The notes: a model not told the origin generated them from the letters alone. DNA of 64,000 nt from Nonomuraea sp. NEAU-A123 (GCF_018603905.1 NZ_JAHFZZ010000023.1:1-64000); one strand, 5' to 3'. Shown: positions 26,008 to 34,467, numbered from the stretch's first letter. Made by a program: numbers and translations.

Positions 26008-27317
26008 TGGGCGAGCTTGAAGCCGGACTTCGTCATGTCCGCGACCGTGGCGTCCTGGACACTCTGGAGGGCGCCGCTGAAGGAGGTCTTGTTCAGCGCG
26101 GCCTTGTCGAAGGCGTCCTTGAAGGCGTTGTAGGCCACGTTGACGTTCGGGCCGAAGGTGAAGCCGCGCGCTCCCGCGCCGAACCCGGCCGCCTGCTTCC
26201 AGAAGTCGGGCACGTTCGAGAAGTACGCGGGCGGCTCGGAGAGCAGGTCGGCGCCCTTGGTCGCGGCGGGATAGAGGGAGCCCTCTTTAACCAGCAGGGC
26301 GAGCGCCTCAGGATCGCTGTTGAGCCAGGTGGCGAACTTGGCCGCGGCCTCCTTGTTCTTGGAGCCCGCCGACACCGAGACGGCCGAGCCGCCCCAGAAG
26401 CCGCTGAAGTTCTCGCCGGCGTTCCACTGCGGCAACTGCGCGATCGCCCACTTGCCCTTGGCCTTGGGCGCGTTGCTCGACAGCGGGCCGGGCGCCCAGA
26501 TGGCCGACGGCCAGGTCAGCAGCTTGCCGTCGTTCAGGGCCTTGTTCCACTCGGGGGTGAAGTAGGGCATGCTGTCGATGACGCCCTCCTTGACCAGGCC
26601 GCCCCAGTAGTCGGCGAGCTTCTTGGTGGGCTCGTCGTTGATGGCGACCTTCCACGCCTCGCCGCTGATCGACCACCACTGCCCGCCCGCCTGCTGGGCG
26701 AGGCCGGCGAAGGAGCCCGGGTCCTTGCTGGAGAACGTGCCGAGGTACACCTTGGAGTCCTTCGCGTGCACGGCCCTGGCCGCGTCGGCGTACTCCTGCC
26801 AGGTCTTCGGTACGGCTATGCCGTACTTCTTGAACAGGTCGGCCCGGTAGTAGAGCAGCATCGGGCCGCTGTCCTGCGGGATGCCGTAGACCGCGTCGGT
26901 GCCGAGTGTGACCAGCCCCCAGATACCCTCGCTGAACTGCGCCTTGACCGGATCCGCCGCCGGCTTGATGTCCGCCACCGCTTCGGCGGCCACGAACGAC
27001 GGCAGGGCCTGATACTCCGCCTGGACGAGGTCCGGCGGGTTCCCGGCCTTGGCGGCGGTGAGGAACTTGGTGGCCGAGTCGTCCCCGCCCGCCTGGGTGC
27101 TGGAGGTGACCTGGATGTCGGGATGCGCCGTGTTCCAGACCGCGACGATCTTGTCCATGCCGGGCACCCAGTTCCAGTAGGTCAGGGCGACCTTCTGGGC
27201 GGCGGGGCTCGATGCGGCGGGGCTCGATGGGGCGGCGCTCTGCTGGGCGCCACCACTGGAGCAGCCGGCCACGAGGGTGGCAGCTGCGGCTACAGCGGCA
27301 AGCCTGTTCATCTGCAT
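26004..27317 (-). CDS. ganS: extracellular sugar-binding lipoprotein of ABC importer
   Basis: The 437-residue protein is a CUT1 solute-binding protein. The lipobox is LVAGC (Cys19), and the mature part starts with a Ser/Pro/Ala linker. The fold signatures are KVALTYWNWVPGMDKIVAVW and NTAHPDIQVT, GIPQDSGPMLLYYRADLFKK, and a hinge-type GFWGGSAVSVSAGSKNKEAA. It captures galactan oligosaccharides on the outer membrane face. First gene of the operon, behind a perfect LacI-type palindrome at 27341. The substrate is inferred from the GH42 and GH53 neighbours. Confidence 0.92.
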   Translation of the reverse strand: MQMNRLAAVAAAATLVAGCSSGGAQQSAAPSSPAASSPAAQKVALTYWNWVPGMDKIVAVWNTAHPDIQVTSSTQAGGDDSATKFLTAAKAGNPPDLVQAEYQALPSFVAAEAVADIKPAADPVKAQFSEGIWGLVTLGTDAVYGIPQDSGPMLLYYRADLFKKYGIAVPKTWQEYADAARAVHAKDSKVYLGTFSSKDPGSFAGLAQQAGGQWWSISGEAWKVAINDEPTKKLADYWGGLVKEGVIDSMPYFTPEWNKALNDGKLLTWPSAIWAPGPLSSNAPKAKGKWAIAQLPQWNAGENFSGFWGGSAVSVSAGSKNKEAAAKFATWLNSDPEALALLVKEGSLYPAATKGADLLSEPPAYFSNVPDFWKQAAGFGAGARGFTFGPNVNVAYNAFKDAFDKAALNKTSFSGALQSVQDATVADMTKSGFKLAQ

Positions 27318-27340
27318 GGGTACCTCGACTTGGGGGGAGT

Positions 27341-27356
27341 CTGTGAACGTTCACAG
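27341..27356. promoter_or_regulatory. LacI-family operator, galactan operon side
   Basis: CTGTGAACGTTCACAG is a perfect 16-base palindrome 24 bases upstream of the binding-protein start. Its central CG pair is typical of LacI-type operators. The divergent LacI-family gene is the likely binder. Confidence 0.8.
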
Positions 27357-27420
27357 CGTGTGTCTGGCCCCTCTGCGCTGTCAACCCTTCGTTACGGGGT
27401 CGTTAAATGGGCTAAAAGGT

Positions 27421-27436
27421 GTGTGCACGTTCACAG
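27421..27436. promoter_or_regulatory. second, imperfect LacI-type operator
   Basis: GTGTGCACGTTCACAG matches the first operator at 14 of 16 positions. It lies 34 bases before the LacI gene start, consistent with autoregulation or looping over the 80-base gap. Confidence 0.7.
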
Positions 27437-27469
27437 TGTTTCGTCTTCGGGCCATGAGATGCTGAACCT

Positions 27470-28459
27470 GTGAAAAGGCCGACCATCCATGACGTGGCCG
27501 CGGTGGCCGGGATCTCGCGCGGCACCGTCTCGCGGGTCCTGAACGGCGACCGTTATGTGAGCCCCGCGGCCCGGATCGCCATCGAACGCGCCATCGCCGA
27601 AACCGGCTACGTCGTCAACCGCAACGCCCGCAACCTGGTCAGACAGCGCGCCGGATCGGTGGTCATGGTCCGCTCCGAACCCCACTTCGAGGACCCTAAC
27701 TACAGCACCACCATCCGCACCTCGATCCGCCTCCTCGGCGAACGCGACCTCTCGCTGGTCATGATGATCGCCAGTGACGACGGGGAGCGCGAACAGGTGC
27801 TCCGCTACGTACGCGGCGGCCACGCCGACGGCGTCCTCCTCCTGTCCACCCACGCCGGCGACCCCCTGGTCGACACACTCCACGGCGCCGGCATCCCGGT
27901 GGTCTCCTGCGGCGCCGTCATCGGCAGGGAGACGGTGATCCCGTACGCGGCCTGCGACGAACGGGGCGGCGCCCGCCAGATGGCCGAATACCTGGTCTCG
28001 CTCGGCCGCAAGAAGATCGCCATGATCACCGGCCCGATGGACACGCCGGGCGGCATCCAGCGCCTCGAAGGCTTCGCCGACGTCCTCGGCCGGAAGGCGT
28101 CCAAGAAACTGATCGAACACGGCGACTGGACCCACGCCAGCGGCGAGACGGCCATGGTCCGGCTGCTGGAACGCGTACCAGACCTGGACGCGGTCTTCGC
28201 GGCCTCGGACGTGATGGCCTCGGGGGCCCTGCACACGCTGCGGGCGGCGGGGCGGCGGGTGCCTGAGGACGTGGCGGTGGGCGGCTTCGACGACTCGTCG
28301 GTGGCGATCTCCACCCATCCGCCGCTGACGACGGTGCGGCAGCCGCTGGGGGATGTGGCCAGGGAGACGGTACGACTACTGCTGGCACTCATTGACGGCG
28401 CCGAGCGAGTCGACTCGATCGCCCTACCCACCAGCCTGATCGTCCGCGACTCGGCCTAG
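27470..28459 (+). CDS. ganR: LacI-family repressor of the galactan operon
   Basis: The 329-residue regulator has the LacI HTH at residues 3-22 (PTIHDVAAVAGISRGTVSRV) with the hinge helix near 45-58. A periplasmic-binding-protein-like sensor domain follows (GSVVMVRSEPHFEDPNYSTT, HADGVLLLSTHAGDPLVDTL, DAVFAASDVMASGAL, VPEDVAVGGFDDSSVA). It starts at GTG 27470 and diverges from the importer operon with two operators between. Galactose or galacto-oligosaccharide is the expected inducer; this is inferred from context. Confidence 0.92.
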   Translation: MKRPTIHDVAAVAGISRGTVSRVLNGDRYVSPAARIAIERAIAETGYVVNRNARNLVRQRAGSVVMVRSEPHFEDPNYSTTIRTSIRLLGERDLSLVMMIASDDGEREQVLRYVRGGHADGVLLLSTHAGDPLVDTLHGAGIPVVSCGAVIGRETVIPYAACDERGGARQMAEYLVSLGRKKIAMITGPMDTPGGIQRLEGFADVLGRKASKKLIEHGDWTHASGETAMVRLLERVPDLDAVFAASDVMASGALHTLRAAGRRVPEDVAVGGFDDSSVAISTHPPLTTVRQPLGDVARETVRLLLALIDGAERVDSIALPTSLIVRDSA

Positions 28460-28462
28460 CCC

Positions 28463-28690
28463 CCTAAAGGGCCTTCGCTTCGCTCCGGGCGTTCTTTCTT
28501 CCCACCCGTTACCCGATTGGGTGGTTGGCCGTTTGATGCCCGCCCGCCCACAAAGGCCCTCCGCATCGCTCCGGACGTTCTCCCAGGCGGGCTGACGCCC
28601 GCCCCCTGAAGGACCTCGCTGCGCTCGGACCGCCTTCCCAGCACGCTTCGCCGGGCTGGCTGGGCGGGGTGGGACCAACGGGCTGGGGTG
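28463..28690 (+). repeat. interspersed repeat, copy A
   Basis: About 225 bases directly after the LacI gene. It holds the conserved blocks seen in copies near 30358, 33695 and 62586: AAGGCCCTCCGC...CTCCGGACGTTCT, CCCGATT.GGTGGTTGGCCGT, the hairpin GGCGGGC-TGAC-GCCCGCC (28586-28603), GAAGGACCTCGCTGCGCTCGG and a final GCTGGGCGGGGYGGGACCAA. I see no coding capacity common to all copies. Confidence 0.8.
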
Positions 28691-28806
28691 GCCGAGTCGT
28701 CCCCGCCCGCCCTCATCTCCCGGTGGGGTACGTTCTCGCGGCCCACGGCCGGCGACGGCGTCCGCGAGGCCCGCAGCCAGGTCTCCGTGGCCAGTAGTGT
28801 GCGGAA

Positions 28807-29370
28807 ATGACAAGAAGCGAGCGGCTCGCGGAGCAGTTGGACCGGCACTGGCGCAAGAACCTGCGGCCGCGGCTGGACGGTCTTGCCGATGAGGAGTACT
28901 TCTGGGAGCCGGTGCGCGGCTGCTGGAGCATCCGCCCACGTGGCAGGTCGGCCGCACCGATGTCGGCAGGTTCGGGGGAGTGGACGATGGACTTCGCGTC
29001 CCCTGACCCGGTGCCGGCGCCGGTGACCACGATTGCCTGGCGGCTGGCGCACATCATCGTCTCGTGCCTGGGCTATCGGGTCGGATGGCACTTCGGCGGC
29101 CAGGACGTCGACTCCCAGACATTCGCCTACGCGGGGACCGCTGATGAGGCGCTAAAACAGCTCGATGAGATGTACGGCAGATGGAACGCGGGGGTCCGCG
29201 AACTCTCGGACGCCGACCTGGAGAATCCGCCCACGGTGGGTCCCGAGCAGTTTCCCATGGAGGGCATCGTCCTGCACGTCAACAGGGAGCTGATCCATCA
29301 CGGCGCCGAGATTTCCCTGCTGCGCGACCTCTACCGCTGGCAGGACGGAGCCGTACCGCGCCGAATATGA
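28807..29370 (+). CDS. DinB family protein
   Basis: The 187-residue protein has the DinB four-helix pattern. It opens SERLAEQLDRHWRKNLRPRL, then LADEEYFWEPVRGCWSIRPR. The metal-binding histidines are likely in TTIAWRLAHIIVSCLGYRVG (first) and LHVNRELIHHGAEISLLRDL (second and third). Such proteins often use mycothiol or bacillithiol as co-substrate in thiol transfer. The reaction is unknown. It starts at ATG 28807 without a strong ribosome site, transcribed away from the repeat. Confidence 0.85.
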   Translation: MTRSERLAEQLDRHWRKNLRPRLDGLADEEYFWEPVRGCWSIRPRGRSAAPMSAGSGEWTMDFASPDPVPAPVTTIAWRLAHIIVSCLGYRVGWHFGGQDVDSQTFAYAGTADEALKQLDEMYGRWNAGVRELSDADLENPPTVGPEQFPMEGIVLHVNRELIHHGAEISLLRDLYRWQDGAVPRRI

Positions 29371-29670
29371 CTTTTCGGTAATCGGCCATCGAGCTTCGGA
29401 CATGCAGGTAGAAGGCCCCGGTGCACATCAAGCGTCCCACCACAACCCCTTAGATGGGGCCAAAACTCAGCGGAACGCACTTCTCCGATCACAGGATGGG
29501 GCCACCTGGGCCACTTGTCACCCGTAGAACCATGGCTGGGCGGGGCGGGACCAAATAGACGTCCACGTAAGGGCGTTCGGCATGCTTGACGCCAACAGTT
29601 GCCATCAGTCACCGGACAGCAGGGTTCCGTCCCTAGCCGATCAGGGCGGCCCGCTGTCTCGTCGAGCTGT
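29371..29670. other. intergenic, repeat debris
   Basis: No gene is seen. Two TGGGGCCA motifs occur near 29456 and 29495. From 29529 a GCTGGGCGGGGCGGGACCAA block (end of the interspersed repeat) is followed by about 45 bases (GACGTCCACGTAAGGGCGTT, then CGGCATGCTTGACGCC) that recur near 31670-31718. Confidence 0.5.
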
Positions 29671-30309
29671 TCACACGCCCTGCGAGCCGTACCAGCGCCA
29701 CTCGGTGAGTCGTGGGCGATCAGGGAGAGCCATGCGTCCGGTCGCCCACAGCAGGGTCTCCCAGGCATCAAAATCGATGGCGACGTGGGGAAAGAGCCTC
29801 TTGAGGACCCGTTCGCACAGCTCCCTTGGCGGCGACCACTCCAGATTCAGCCCCTGAGCGATGTCATGGATGTGCACGAGGGTCTCAACGACGGCCATTG
29901 CGGCGAAGCCCTCTGGAGTCGAGGGCCCGAAGACGTGGTAGGCAACGGTGGTCGAGGGGGCCGTGCGTAGGACGGACGCGAGCAGGCCACCACACGCCTC
30001 AAAGATGGTCAAAAGGCCCTCGGGGCCCGAGGCCGGCTCAACGAAGATGACGTTTTCCGGCCCACCGCTTCGGTCACTGCTCGTCCGGAACGGCAACAGC
30101 GCGGACATGGGCGGCTTTGCGAGCCCGAACCTCGCGGCGTAAGTGAACAGGTCATCGGCCAGATGCTCGAGCGTCTCCCAACACGTCCACTCGAGCGTTC
30201 CCGCCTTGGCCTCCCAGGCGTTGGGATCCGCACCCTTTAGTGTGTCGATGGCCAGAGCGACGACCTGACGTACGTCTTCTCCGTCGACTGCGCTGTCTGC
30301 TCCGTGCAT
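29671..30309 (-). CDS. DinB/maleylpyruvate-isomerase-like mycothiol-dependent protein
   Basis: A 212-residue protein of the mycothiol-dependent maleylpyruvate isomerase/DinB fold. LEWTCWETLEHLADDLFTYA holds the first metal-ligand region. EGFAAMAVVETLVHIHDIAQ holds a second histidine cluster, with LNLEWSPPRELCERVLKRLF after it. ATG 30309 is chosen because TACGAT (reverse of 30317-30322) lies seven bases upstream, a leaderless-type -10; an open extension to 30333 starts with TTG. A truncated duplicate lies at 33338-33650. Confidence 0.82.
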   Translation of the reverse strand: MHGADSAVDGEDVRQVVALAIDTLKGADPNAWEAKAGTLEWTCWETLEHLADDLFTYAARFGLAKPPMSALLPFRTSSDRSGGPENVIFVEPASGPEGLLTIFEACGGLLASVLRTAPSTTVAYHVFGPSTPEGFAAMAVVETLVHIHDIAQGLNLEWSPPRELCERVLKRLFPHVAIDFDAWETLLWATGRMALPDRPRLTEWRWYGSQGV

Positions 30310-30357
30310 GCGAAGGATCGTAACAACGGCCAACTTGAGCCCTGGTCCGCCTGACGC

Positions 30358-30425
30358 CTAAAGGCCCTCCGCTTCGCTCCGGACGTTCTTCTTTCCCGCC
30401 CGTCACCCGATTCGGTGCCAGCCGC
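30358..30425 (+). repeat. interspersed repeat, truncated copy B
   Basis: Only the first 60-65 bases of the repeat remain: AAAGGCCCTCCGCTTCGCTC, CGGACGTTCTTCTTTCCCGC and CCGTCACCCGATTCGGTG. It sits just upstream of the mycothiol-type gene and before the methyltransferase gene. Confidence 0.7.
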
Positions 30426-30499
30426 CCCGCACGGATAACAAGCCTGTGACCAGGGCAGATTCACCTCTGTCGGGTCCTCTTGCGGGGAGGAGACCACAG

Positions 30500-31546
30500 A
30501 TGGACCAGAACAAGGTGACGGAGTTCCTGGGCAGGGCCGTGAGCGACCTGGGGGCGACCGAGGCGGCGGGCTCCGTCGTGATCGGTCACCGGCTCGGCCT
30601 GTATCGCGCCCTCGCCGAGGGGCCCGCGACTCCCGAGGAGTTCGCCGAGCGCACCAGGTGCCACCCGCGCTACCTCACCGAATGGCTGCGTGGGCAGGCC
30701 GCCGGGGGGTACGTCGGCTACGACGCGGCGACGGGCCGGTTCTCGCTCTCGGAGGAGCAGGCGTACTGCCTGGCCGACCCGGCCGGCCCGAACATACCGG
30801 CGGCGTACCTCATCGCGCTGGGCATGCTGCGCGCCGAGCCGCGCATCACCGAGGCGTTCCGCACGGGCGCCGGCTTCGGCTGGCACGAGCACGTGGAGGA
30901 CGTCTTCGTCGGGTGCGACGCGTTCTACCGGCCGGCCTACGTGGCCGCGCTGGTGTCGAGCTGGATCCCGGCACTCGATGGGATTGAGGAGAAGCTGAAG
31001 GCGGGGACCGTGGTCGCGGACGTCGGCTGCGGCCTCGGGTCGTCCTCGATCCTCCTCGCGCAGTCGTACCCGCGTACCACGGTCGTCGGCTCGGACTACC
31101 ACGCCGAGTCCATCGAGCTGGCCCGCGAGCATGCCGCCGAGGCCGGGGTGGCCGACCGGGTCGACTTCGAGGTGGCCACCGCGCACACCTTCACCGGCAC
31201 CGACTACGACCTGGTGACGATGTTCGACTGCCTGCACGACATGGGCGACCCGCTGGGGGCCGCCCGGCGGGTGCGGGAAGCGCTGGCTCCGGAGGGCGCG
31301 TGGCTGCTGGTCGAGCCGTACGCCGCCGACGCGGTGGAGGAAAACTTCACCCCCGTGGGGCGGCTGTACTACAGCGGGTCCACGTTCCTCTGCGTGCCCA
31401 ACGCGCTGTCCCAGCCGGGCGGCTACGCGCTGGGCGCGCAGGCGGGCGAGGCGAGGATCCGCGAGCTGAGCCGCGAGGCGGGCTTCACCCGGTTCCGAAG
31501 GGCCGCGGAGACCCCGTTCAACCTCGTCTACGAGATCCGACCGTAG
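30500..31546 (+). CDS. class I SAM methyltransferase with N-terminal winged helix
   Basis: A 348-residue protein. Residues 1-90 form a winged-helix dimerisation region (LGLYRALAEGPATPEEFAER and CHPRYLTEWLRGQAAGGYVG). The C-terminal domain is a Rossmann methyltransferase with motif I GTVVADVGCGLGSSSILLAQ, the post-II SDYHAESIELAREHA and motif IV DLVTMFDCLHDMGDP. The layout matches the Rv2258c/O-methyltransferase-like group acting on small molecules. ATG 30500 follows GGGGAGGAG. No cluster partner is seen. Confidence 0.88.
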   Translation: MDQNKVTEFLGRAVSDLGATEAAGSVVIGHRLGLYRALAEGPATPEEFAERTRCHPRYLTEWLRGQAAGGYVGYDAATGRFSLSEEQAYCLADPAGPNIPAAYLIALGMLRAEPRITEAFRTGAGFGWHEHVEDVFVGCDAFYRPAYVAALVSSWIPALDGIEEKLKAGTVVADVGCGLGSSSILLAQSYPRTTVVGSDYHAESIELAREHAAEAGVADRVDFEVATAHTFTGTDYDLVTMFDCLHDMGDPLGAARRVREALAPEGAWLLVEPYAADAVEENFTPVGRLYYSGSTFLCVPNALSQPGGYALGAQAGEARIRELSREAGFTRFRRAAETPFNLVYEIRP

Positions 31547-31567
31547 GAGGATCGGCCCGCCGTGTGA

Positions 31568-31663
31568 CGGCGCGATCATTCACCCGCCGATGGACGGGTG
31601 ATCTGCGTCGATGAGTTCGGGCCGCACCAGTTACCCGGCCAAGGTTGTGTGACGGGCCACTAG
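31568..31663 (+). pseudogene. IS630-type transposase remnant
   Basis: After an in-frame TGA, the frame reads DHSPADGRVICVDEFGPHQL and then stops at TAG 31661-31663. GRVICVDEFGP is the conserved second catalytic-Asp block of IS630/Tc1-like transposases. Everything else is gone. It lies just upstream of a repeat-related segment (31670-31718). Confidence 0.55.
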
Positions 31664-31799
31664 ACGGAGCGGGACAAGATGGACTTCCACGTCAGGGCAT
31701 TCGGCATGCTTGACGCCCGTCCCCAGTACTCCAGATCGTGATCTTTCCGTTCAGTGTGGCTGGGCAGGCGAGATGGCCGAGTGGCGCATGGGATCAGTG

Positions 31800-32411
31800 T
31801 CATGCCGCGGGCCATGCGGCCAGGGCCAGTTCGGCGGTCTCGGTCAGCTCGGCCGCCGCAGCCCCGTCGCGGGCGCGCTGTGACATGCCCTGGATGATCG
31901 CGGCGAAGTACGCGGCCAGCGCACGGGGGTTGGCCGCATCGGACAGCTCGCCGGCCTGTTGCGCCGTGCGTAGGTGGGCTTCGAAGACGTTCAGGTTCTC
32001 GTTGCGTATGTTGCGCAGGAACGCCTCCACCTCGGCGTCCTGCGGGGTGACGTTGGTGGCTGCGCTGATCGTCAGGCATCCGGCCGGGTGGGCGGGGTCG
32101 GGATAGATGACCGCTGCCTCACGCAGGATGCGGGTGAACGCGGCGTGGGCGGTGGGTTCCTCCTCAAGGGCAACGCCCATGAAAGCGCCCACAGGTGAGC
32201 GCCCATAGCTGCGCACCACTTCCTTGAACAGGGACTTCTTATCCCCGAAGGCCGCGTACAGGCTGCCGGGCCTGATGCCCATCGCCTCGGTCAGCTCGCC
32301 GATGGAGGTGGCCTCGTAGCCGTGTTCCCAGAACAGACGGGTGGCCGCGGTCAGTGCCGCGGCGCGGTCGAACGCCCTCGGCCGTCCTCGCTTCGCGCGT
32401 GTCTCAGTCAC
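31800..32411 (-). CDS. TetR/AcrR family transcriptional regulator
   Basis: The 203-residue regulator has the TetR HTH in residues 15-60: DRAALTAATRLFWEHGYEAT, then SIGELTEAMGIRPGSLYAAF, then GDKKSLFKEVVRSY. A C-terminal ligand domain follows (TetR_C type with PAGCLTISAATN). It is divergent from the SDR gene with an 81-base gap holding likely operators, so it most likely represses that gene and itself. The inducer is unknown. Confidence 0.92.
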   Translation of the reverse strand: MTETRAKRGRPRAFDRAAALTAATRLFWEHGYEATSIGELTEAMGIRPGSLYAAFGDKKSLFKEVVRSYGRSPVGAFMGVALEEEPTAHAAFTRILREAAVIYPDPAHPAGCLTISAATNVTPQDAEVEAFLRNIRNENLNVFEAHLRTAQQAGELSDAANPRALAAYFAAIIQGMSQRARDGAAAAELTETAELALAAWPAA

Positions 32412-32423
32412 GCCGCCATTTTA

Positions 32424-32474
32424 GAGCGCTCGTTCAAGAAGGCGTGCTATCGTATTTATTGAGTCATCGCTCAA
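32424..32474. promoter_or_regulatory. operator region between TetR and SDR genes
   Basis: Two related elements occur: TTGAG-N6-CTCAA (32459-32474), and GAGCGCTCGTTCAAG nearer the TetR gene, whose GAGCGCTC core is self-complementary. Both contain the TTGA/GAGCG sequence words. Their position between divergent starts fits TetR control. Confidence 0.55.
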
Positions 32475-32492
32475 CAAATCAGGAGTGGCCAA

Positions 32493-33266
32493 ATGGGAAC
32501 ACGCACACTTGAAGGAAAGATCGCACTGGTCACCGGCGGCAGTCGCGGGATCGGCCGGGCCATCGCGCAACGTCTCGGCCAGGACGGCGCCACCGTCGCG
32601 GTCGCCTACGCCCGCGACGAGACGGCGGCGAACGAGGTCGTCGAACGCATCCGCAAGGATGGCGGCCGAGCCTTCGCCCTGCACGCGGAGTTGGGACGGC
32701 ACGGTGACGCGGCCGCCCTGTGGGCTGCTTTCGACGCCCATGCCGACGAATACACACCTGGCGGAGCCGTCGACATCATCGTCAACAACGCCGGCATCGG
32801 CCGCAGCTCTGATCTGGCGTCGCTGACCGAGGACGACTTCGACCAGGTCTTCGCCGTGAACGTCCGCGCACCGTTCTTCATCGTGCAGCAGGGGCTGGAG
32901 CGGCTGCGCGACGGAGGGCGGATCATCAACATCTCCAGCGGCGCGGCCCGCCTCGCCATGCCAGAGATCATCGCCTACGCCGCCACCAAGGGCGCGCTCG
33001 ACACCTTCACCCTCAACCTCGCCAAGGAATTGGGACCCCGAGGCATCACCGCGAACTCGGTGGCGCCCGGCATCATCGACACCGACGTCAACGCAAGCTG
33101 GCTACGCGGCAATCCGCAGGCCGAAGCCCAGGCGGCGTCCCTGGCCGCGCTGGGCCGGGTCGGGCAGCCGGAAGACGTGGCTGACATCGTGGCCTTCCTC
33201 GCTTCGGACGACGCACGCTGGGTGACCGGCCGGGTGATCGACGCGACGGGCGGTTCTGGGCTGTGA
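32493..33266 (+). CDS. short-chain dehydrogenase/reductase
   Basis: The 257-residue classical SDR has the NAD(P) loop TGGSRGIGRAIA (about 14-25), the NNAG motif, catalytic Ser in NISSGAARL and the YxxxK pair in IAYAATKGAL. The C-terminal GRVGQPEDVADIVAFLASDD segment is typical of 3-oxoacyl-ACP-reductase-like SDRs. It reduces or oxidises an unknown carbonyl compound. AGGAG lies eight bases before ATG 32493. Probably controlled by the divergent TetR. Confidence 0.92.
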   Translation: MGTRTLEGKIALVTGGSRGIGRAIAQRLGQDGATVAVAYARDETAANEVVERIRKDGGRAFALHAELGRHGDAAALWAAFDAHADEYTPGGAVDIIVNNAGIGRSSDLASLTEDDFDQVFAVNVRAPFFIVQQGLERLRDGGRIINISSGAARLAMPEIIAYAATKGALDTFTLNLAKELGPRGITANSVAPGIIDTDVNASWLRGNPQAEAQAASLAALGRVGQPEDVADIVAFLASDDARWVTGRVIDATGGSGL

Positions 33267-33279
33267 GCCTCTCTCCTTG

Positions 33280-33309
33280 GGCGGGAGCACCCCGCAGTGA
33301 TTTCCCGCC
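33280..33309 (+). terminator. putative terminator after the SDR gene
   Basis: GGCGGGA and TCCCGCC, spaced by 16 bases, form a 7-bp stem 13 bases after the SDR stop. Short but well placed. Confidence 0.4.
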
Positions 33310-33337
33310 TGAGGGGCTAGCTGGAGTACGCAGGCTC

Positions 33338-33650
33338 TCACACGCCCTGCGTGCCGTACCAGCGCCACTCGGTGAGTTGTGGGCGATCAGGGAGAGTCCG
33401 GCCCACCGCTTCGGTCACTGCTCGTCCGGAACGGCAACGGCGCGGACATGGGCGGCTTCTCGAGCCCGAACCTCGCGGCGTAAGTGAACAGGTCATCGGC
33501 CAGATGCTCGAGCGTCTCCCAACACGTCCACTCGAGCGTTCCCGCCTTGGCCTCCCACGCATGGAGATCTGCACCCCTTAGTGTGTCGATGGCCAGAGCG
33601 ACGACCCGGCGTACGTCTTCTCCGTCGACTGTGCTGTCTGCTCCGTGCAT
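33338..33650 (-). pseudogene. truncated duplicate of the mycothiol-type gene at 29671
   Basis: The minus-strand frame from ATG 33650 copies the first part of the 29671-30309 gene almost exactly (MHGADSTVDGEDVRRVVALA, LEWTCWETLEHLADDLFTYA, PFRTSSDRSGGP). The middle, about 125 codons, is deleted. The last 17 codons (RPQLTEWRWYGTQGV) remain but in another frame, so the product would end early at DSP. The leaderless-type TACGAT upstream is also conserved. A recent duplication followed by internal deletion explains it. Confidence 0.85.
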
Positions 33651-33694
33651 GCGAAGGATCGTAACAACGGCCACCACGGACCCTAGTCCGCCCG

Positions 33695-33877
33695 GCTCCT
33701 CCCGCCCGTTACCCGATTCGGTGGTTGGCCATCTGATGCCCACCCGCCCAAAAAGGCCCTCCGCTACGCTCCGGACGTCCTCCCAGGCGGGCTGATGCCC
33801 GCCCCCTGAAGGACCTCGCTACGCTCGGACTGCCTGCCAAGCACGCTTCGCCCGGTCGGCTGGGTGGAGCGGGACCA
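33695..33877 (+). repeat. interspersed repeat, copy C
   Basis: Same blocks as copy A, with CCCGATTCGGTGGTTGGCC, AAGGCCCTCCGCTACGCTCC, the hairpin GGCGGGC-TGAT-GCCCGCC (33786-33803) and GGTGGAGCGGGACCAAG at the end. It abuts the truncated EEP gene and replaces its 3' part. Confidence 0.8.
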
Positions 33878-34208
33878 AGCAGATACGTGGCGCCGAGGGT
33901 GCCAGATGAACGTGGACCAGGTCTAGTTCCACTCCGTCGACCTCGGTCGGCAGCTGACACACCGCGTGCGACCAGGGGCGCCTCTGATCGTGCTGTATCT
34001 CCGGTACCCGGATCAGCGGTCCACGCACGAACCACACCAGGTGGCAGCCGTCGTGCTTGGATGTCCCTGAGAATCCGCGCATGCCTAGCACCTGCACAGC
34101 CCACATCAGGGCGCGAAACTTAGCCTCCTGGACACCGAGCGCGTGAAGGTCGAGTTCGGCCAGCCTGGGGATCTGCCGACGCAGTCCAGTGTCGTCTCGG
34201 CCGTCGTT
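33878..34208 (-). pseudogene. endonuclease/exonuclease/phosphatase (EEP) family remnant
   Basis: The minus strand encodes NDGRDDTGLRRQIPRLAELD, then LHALGVQEAKFRALMWAVQV, SKHDGCHLVWFVRG and VELDLVHVHLAPSAPRICL. This matches the first half of an EEP-fold hydrolase, with the metal-binding Glu in LGVQEAK. The N-terminal strand normally reading TWNL is missing, and everything after HLAPSAP is cut by repeat copy C. It is therefore non-functional. A strong hairpin (34286-34318) lies upstream. Confidence 0.65.
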
Positions 34209-34285
34209 GTCGAACTCGTCGTCAGGCGTATTGGATGGCCCCACCCGTAACAGCTCGCTGATCTTCTCTATTCGGCGGAAGTGAG

Positions 34286-34318
34286 GCCCCCGGTTGGAAA
34301 GTGCGTCCAACCGGGGGC
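34286..34318. terminator. hairpin 1 of a four-hairpin cluster
   Basis: GCCCCCGGTTGGA pairs perfectly with TCCAACCGGGGGC across a 7-base loop (13 bp). No U-tract follows. It works on either strand, but on the plus strand no gene ends nearby. Confidence 0.7.
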
Positions 34319-34392
34319 GACCTCATCCGCGGAACATTAGGGACGGACGTCCGCAGATGAGGGGATGCCCTGGTGGGGAGGTAGGGGGCAGT

Positions 34393-34419
34393 TCTCAACC
34401 AACCAGGGCGAGGTTGAGA
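34393..34419. terminator. hairpin 2 of the cluster
   Basis: TCTCAACC (34393-34400) pairs with GGTTGAGA (34412-34419) around an 11-base loop. It is the weakest of the four. Confidence 0.5.
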
Positions 34420-34428
34420 GAGCTTGTT

Positions 34429-34467
34429 GCGGCCTTCGTCGTTACCGGATTCAACGACGAAGGCCGC
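34429..34467. terminator. hairpin 3 of the cluster
   Basis: GCGGCCTTCGTCGTT (34429-34443) pairs perfectly with 34453-34467, with a 9-base loop. The stem is 15 bp. Confidence 0.7.

Noticed and set aside
27341..27356. Palindrome as a Crp site
   Set aside because: The TGTGA and TCACA halves are separated by four bases, not six, and the site lies next to a LacI-family gene with a matching second copy.
29440..29520. TGGGGCCA motifs as ends of an insertion sequence
   Set aside because: No inverted ends, target duplication or transposase fragment was found with them.
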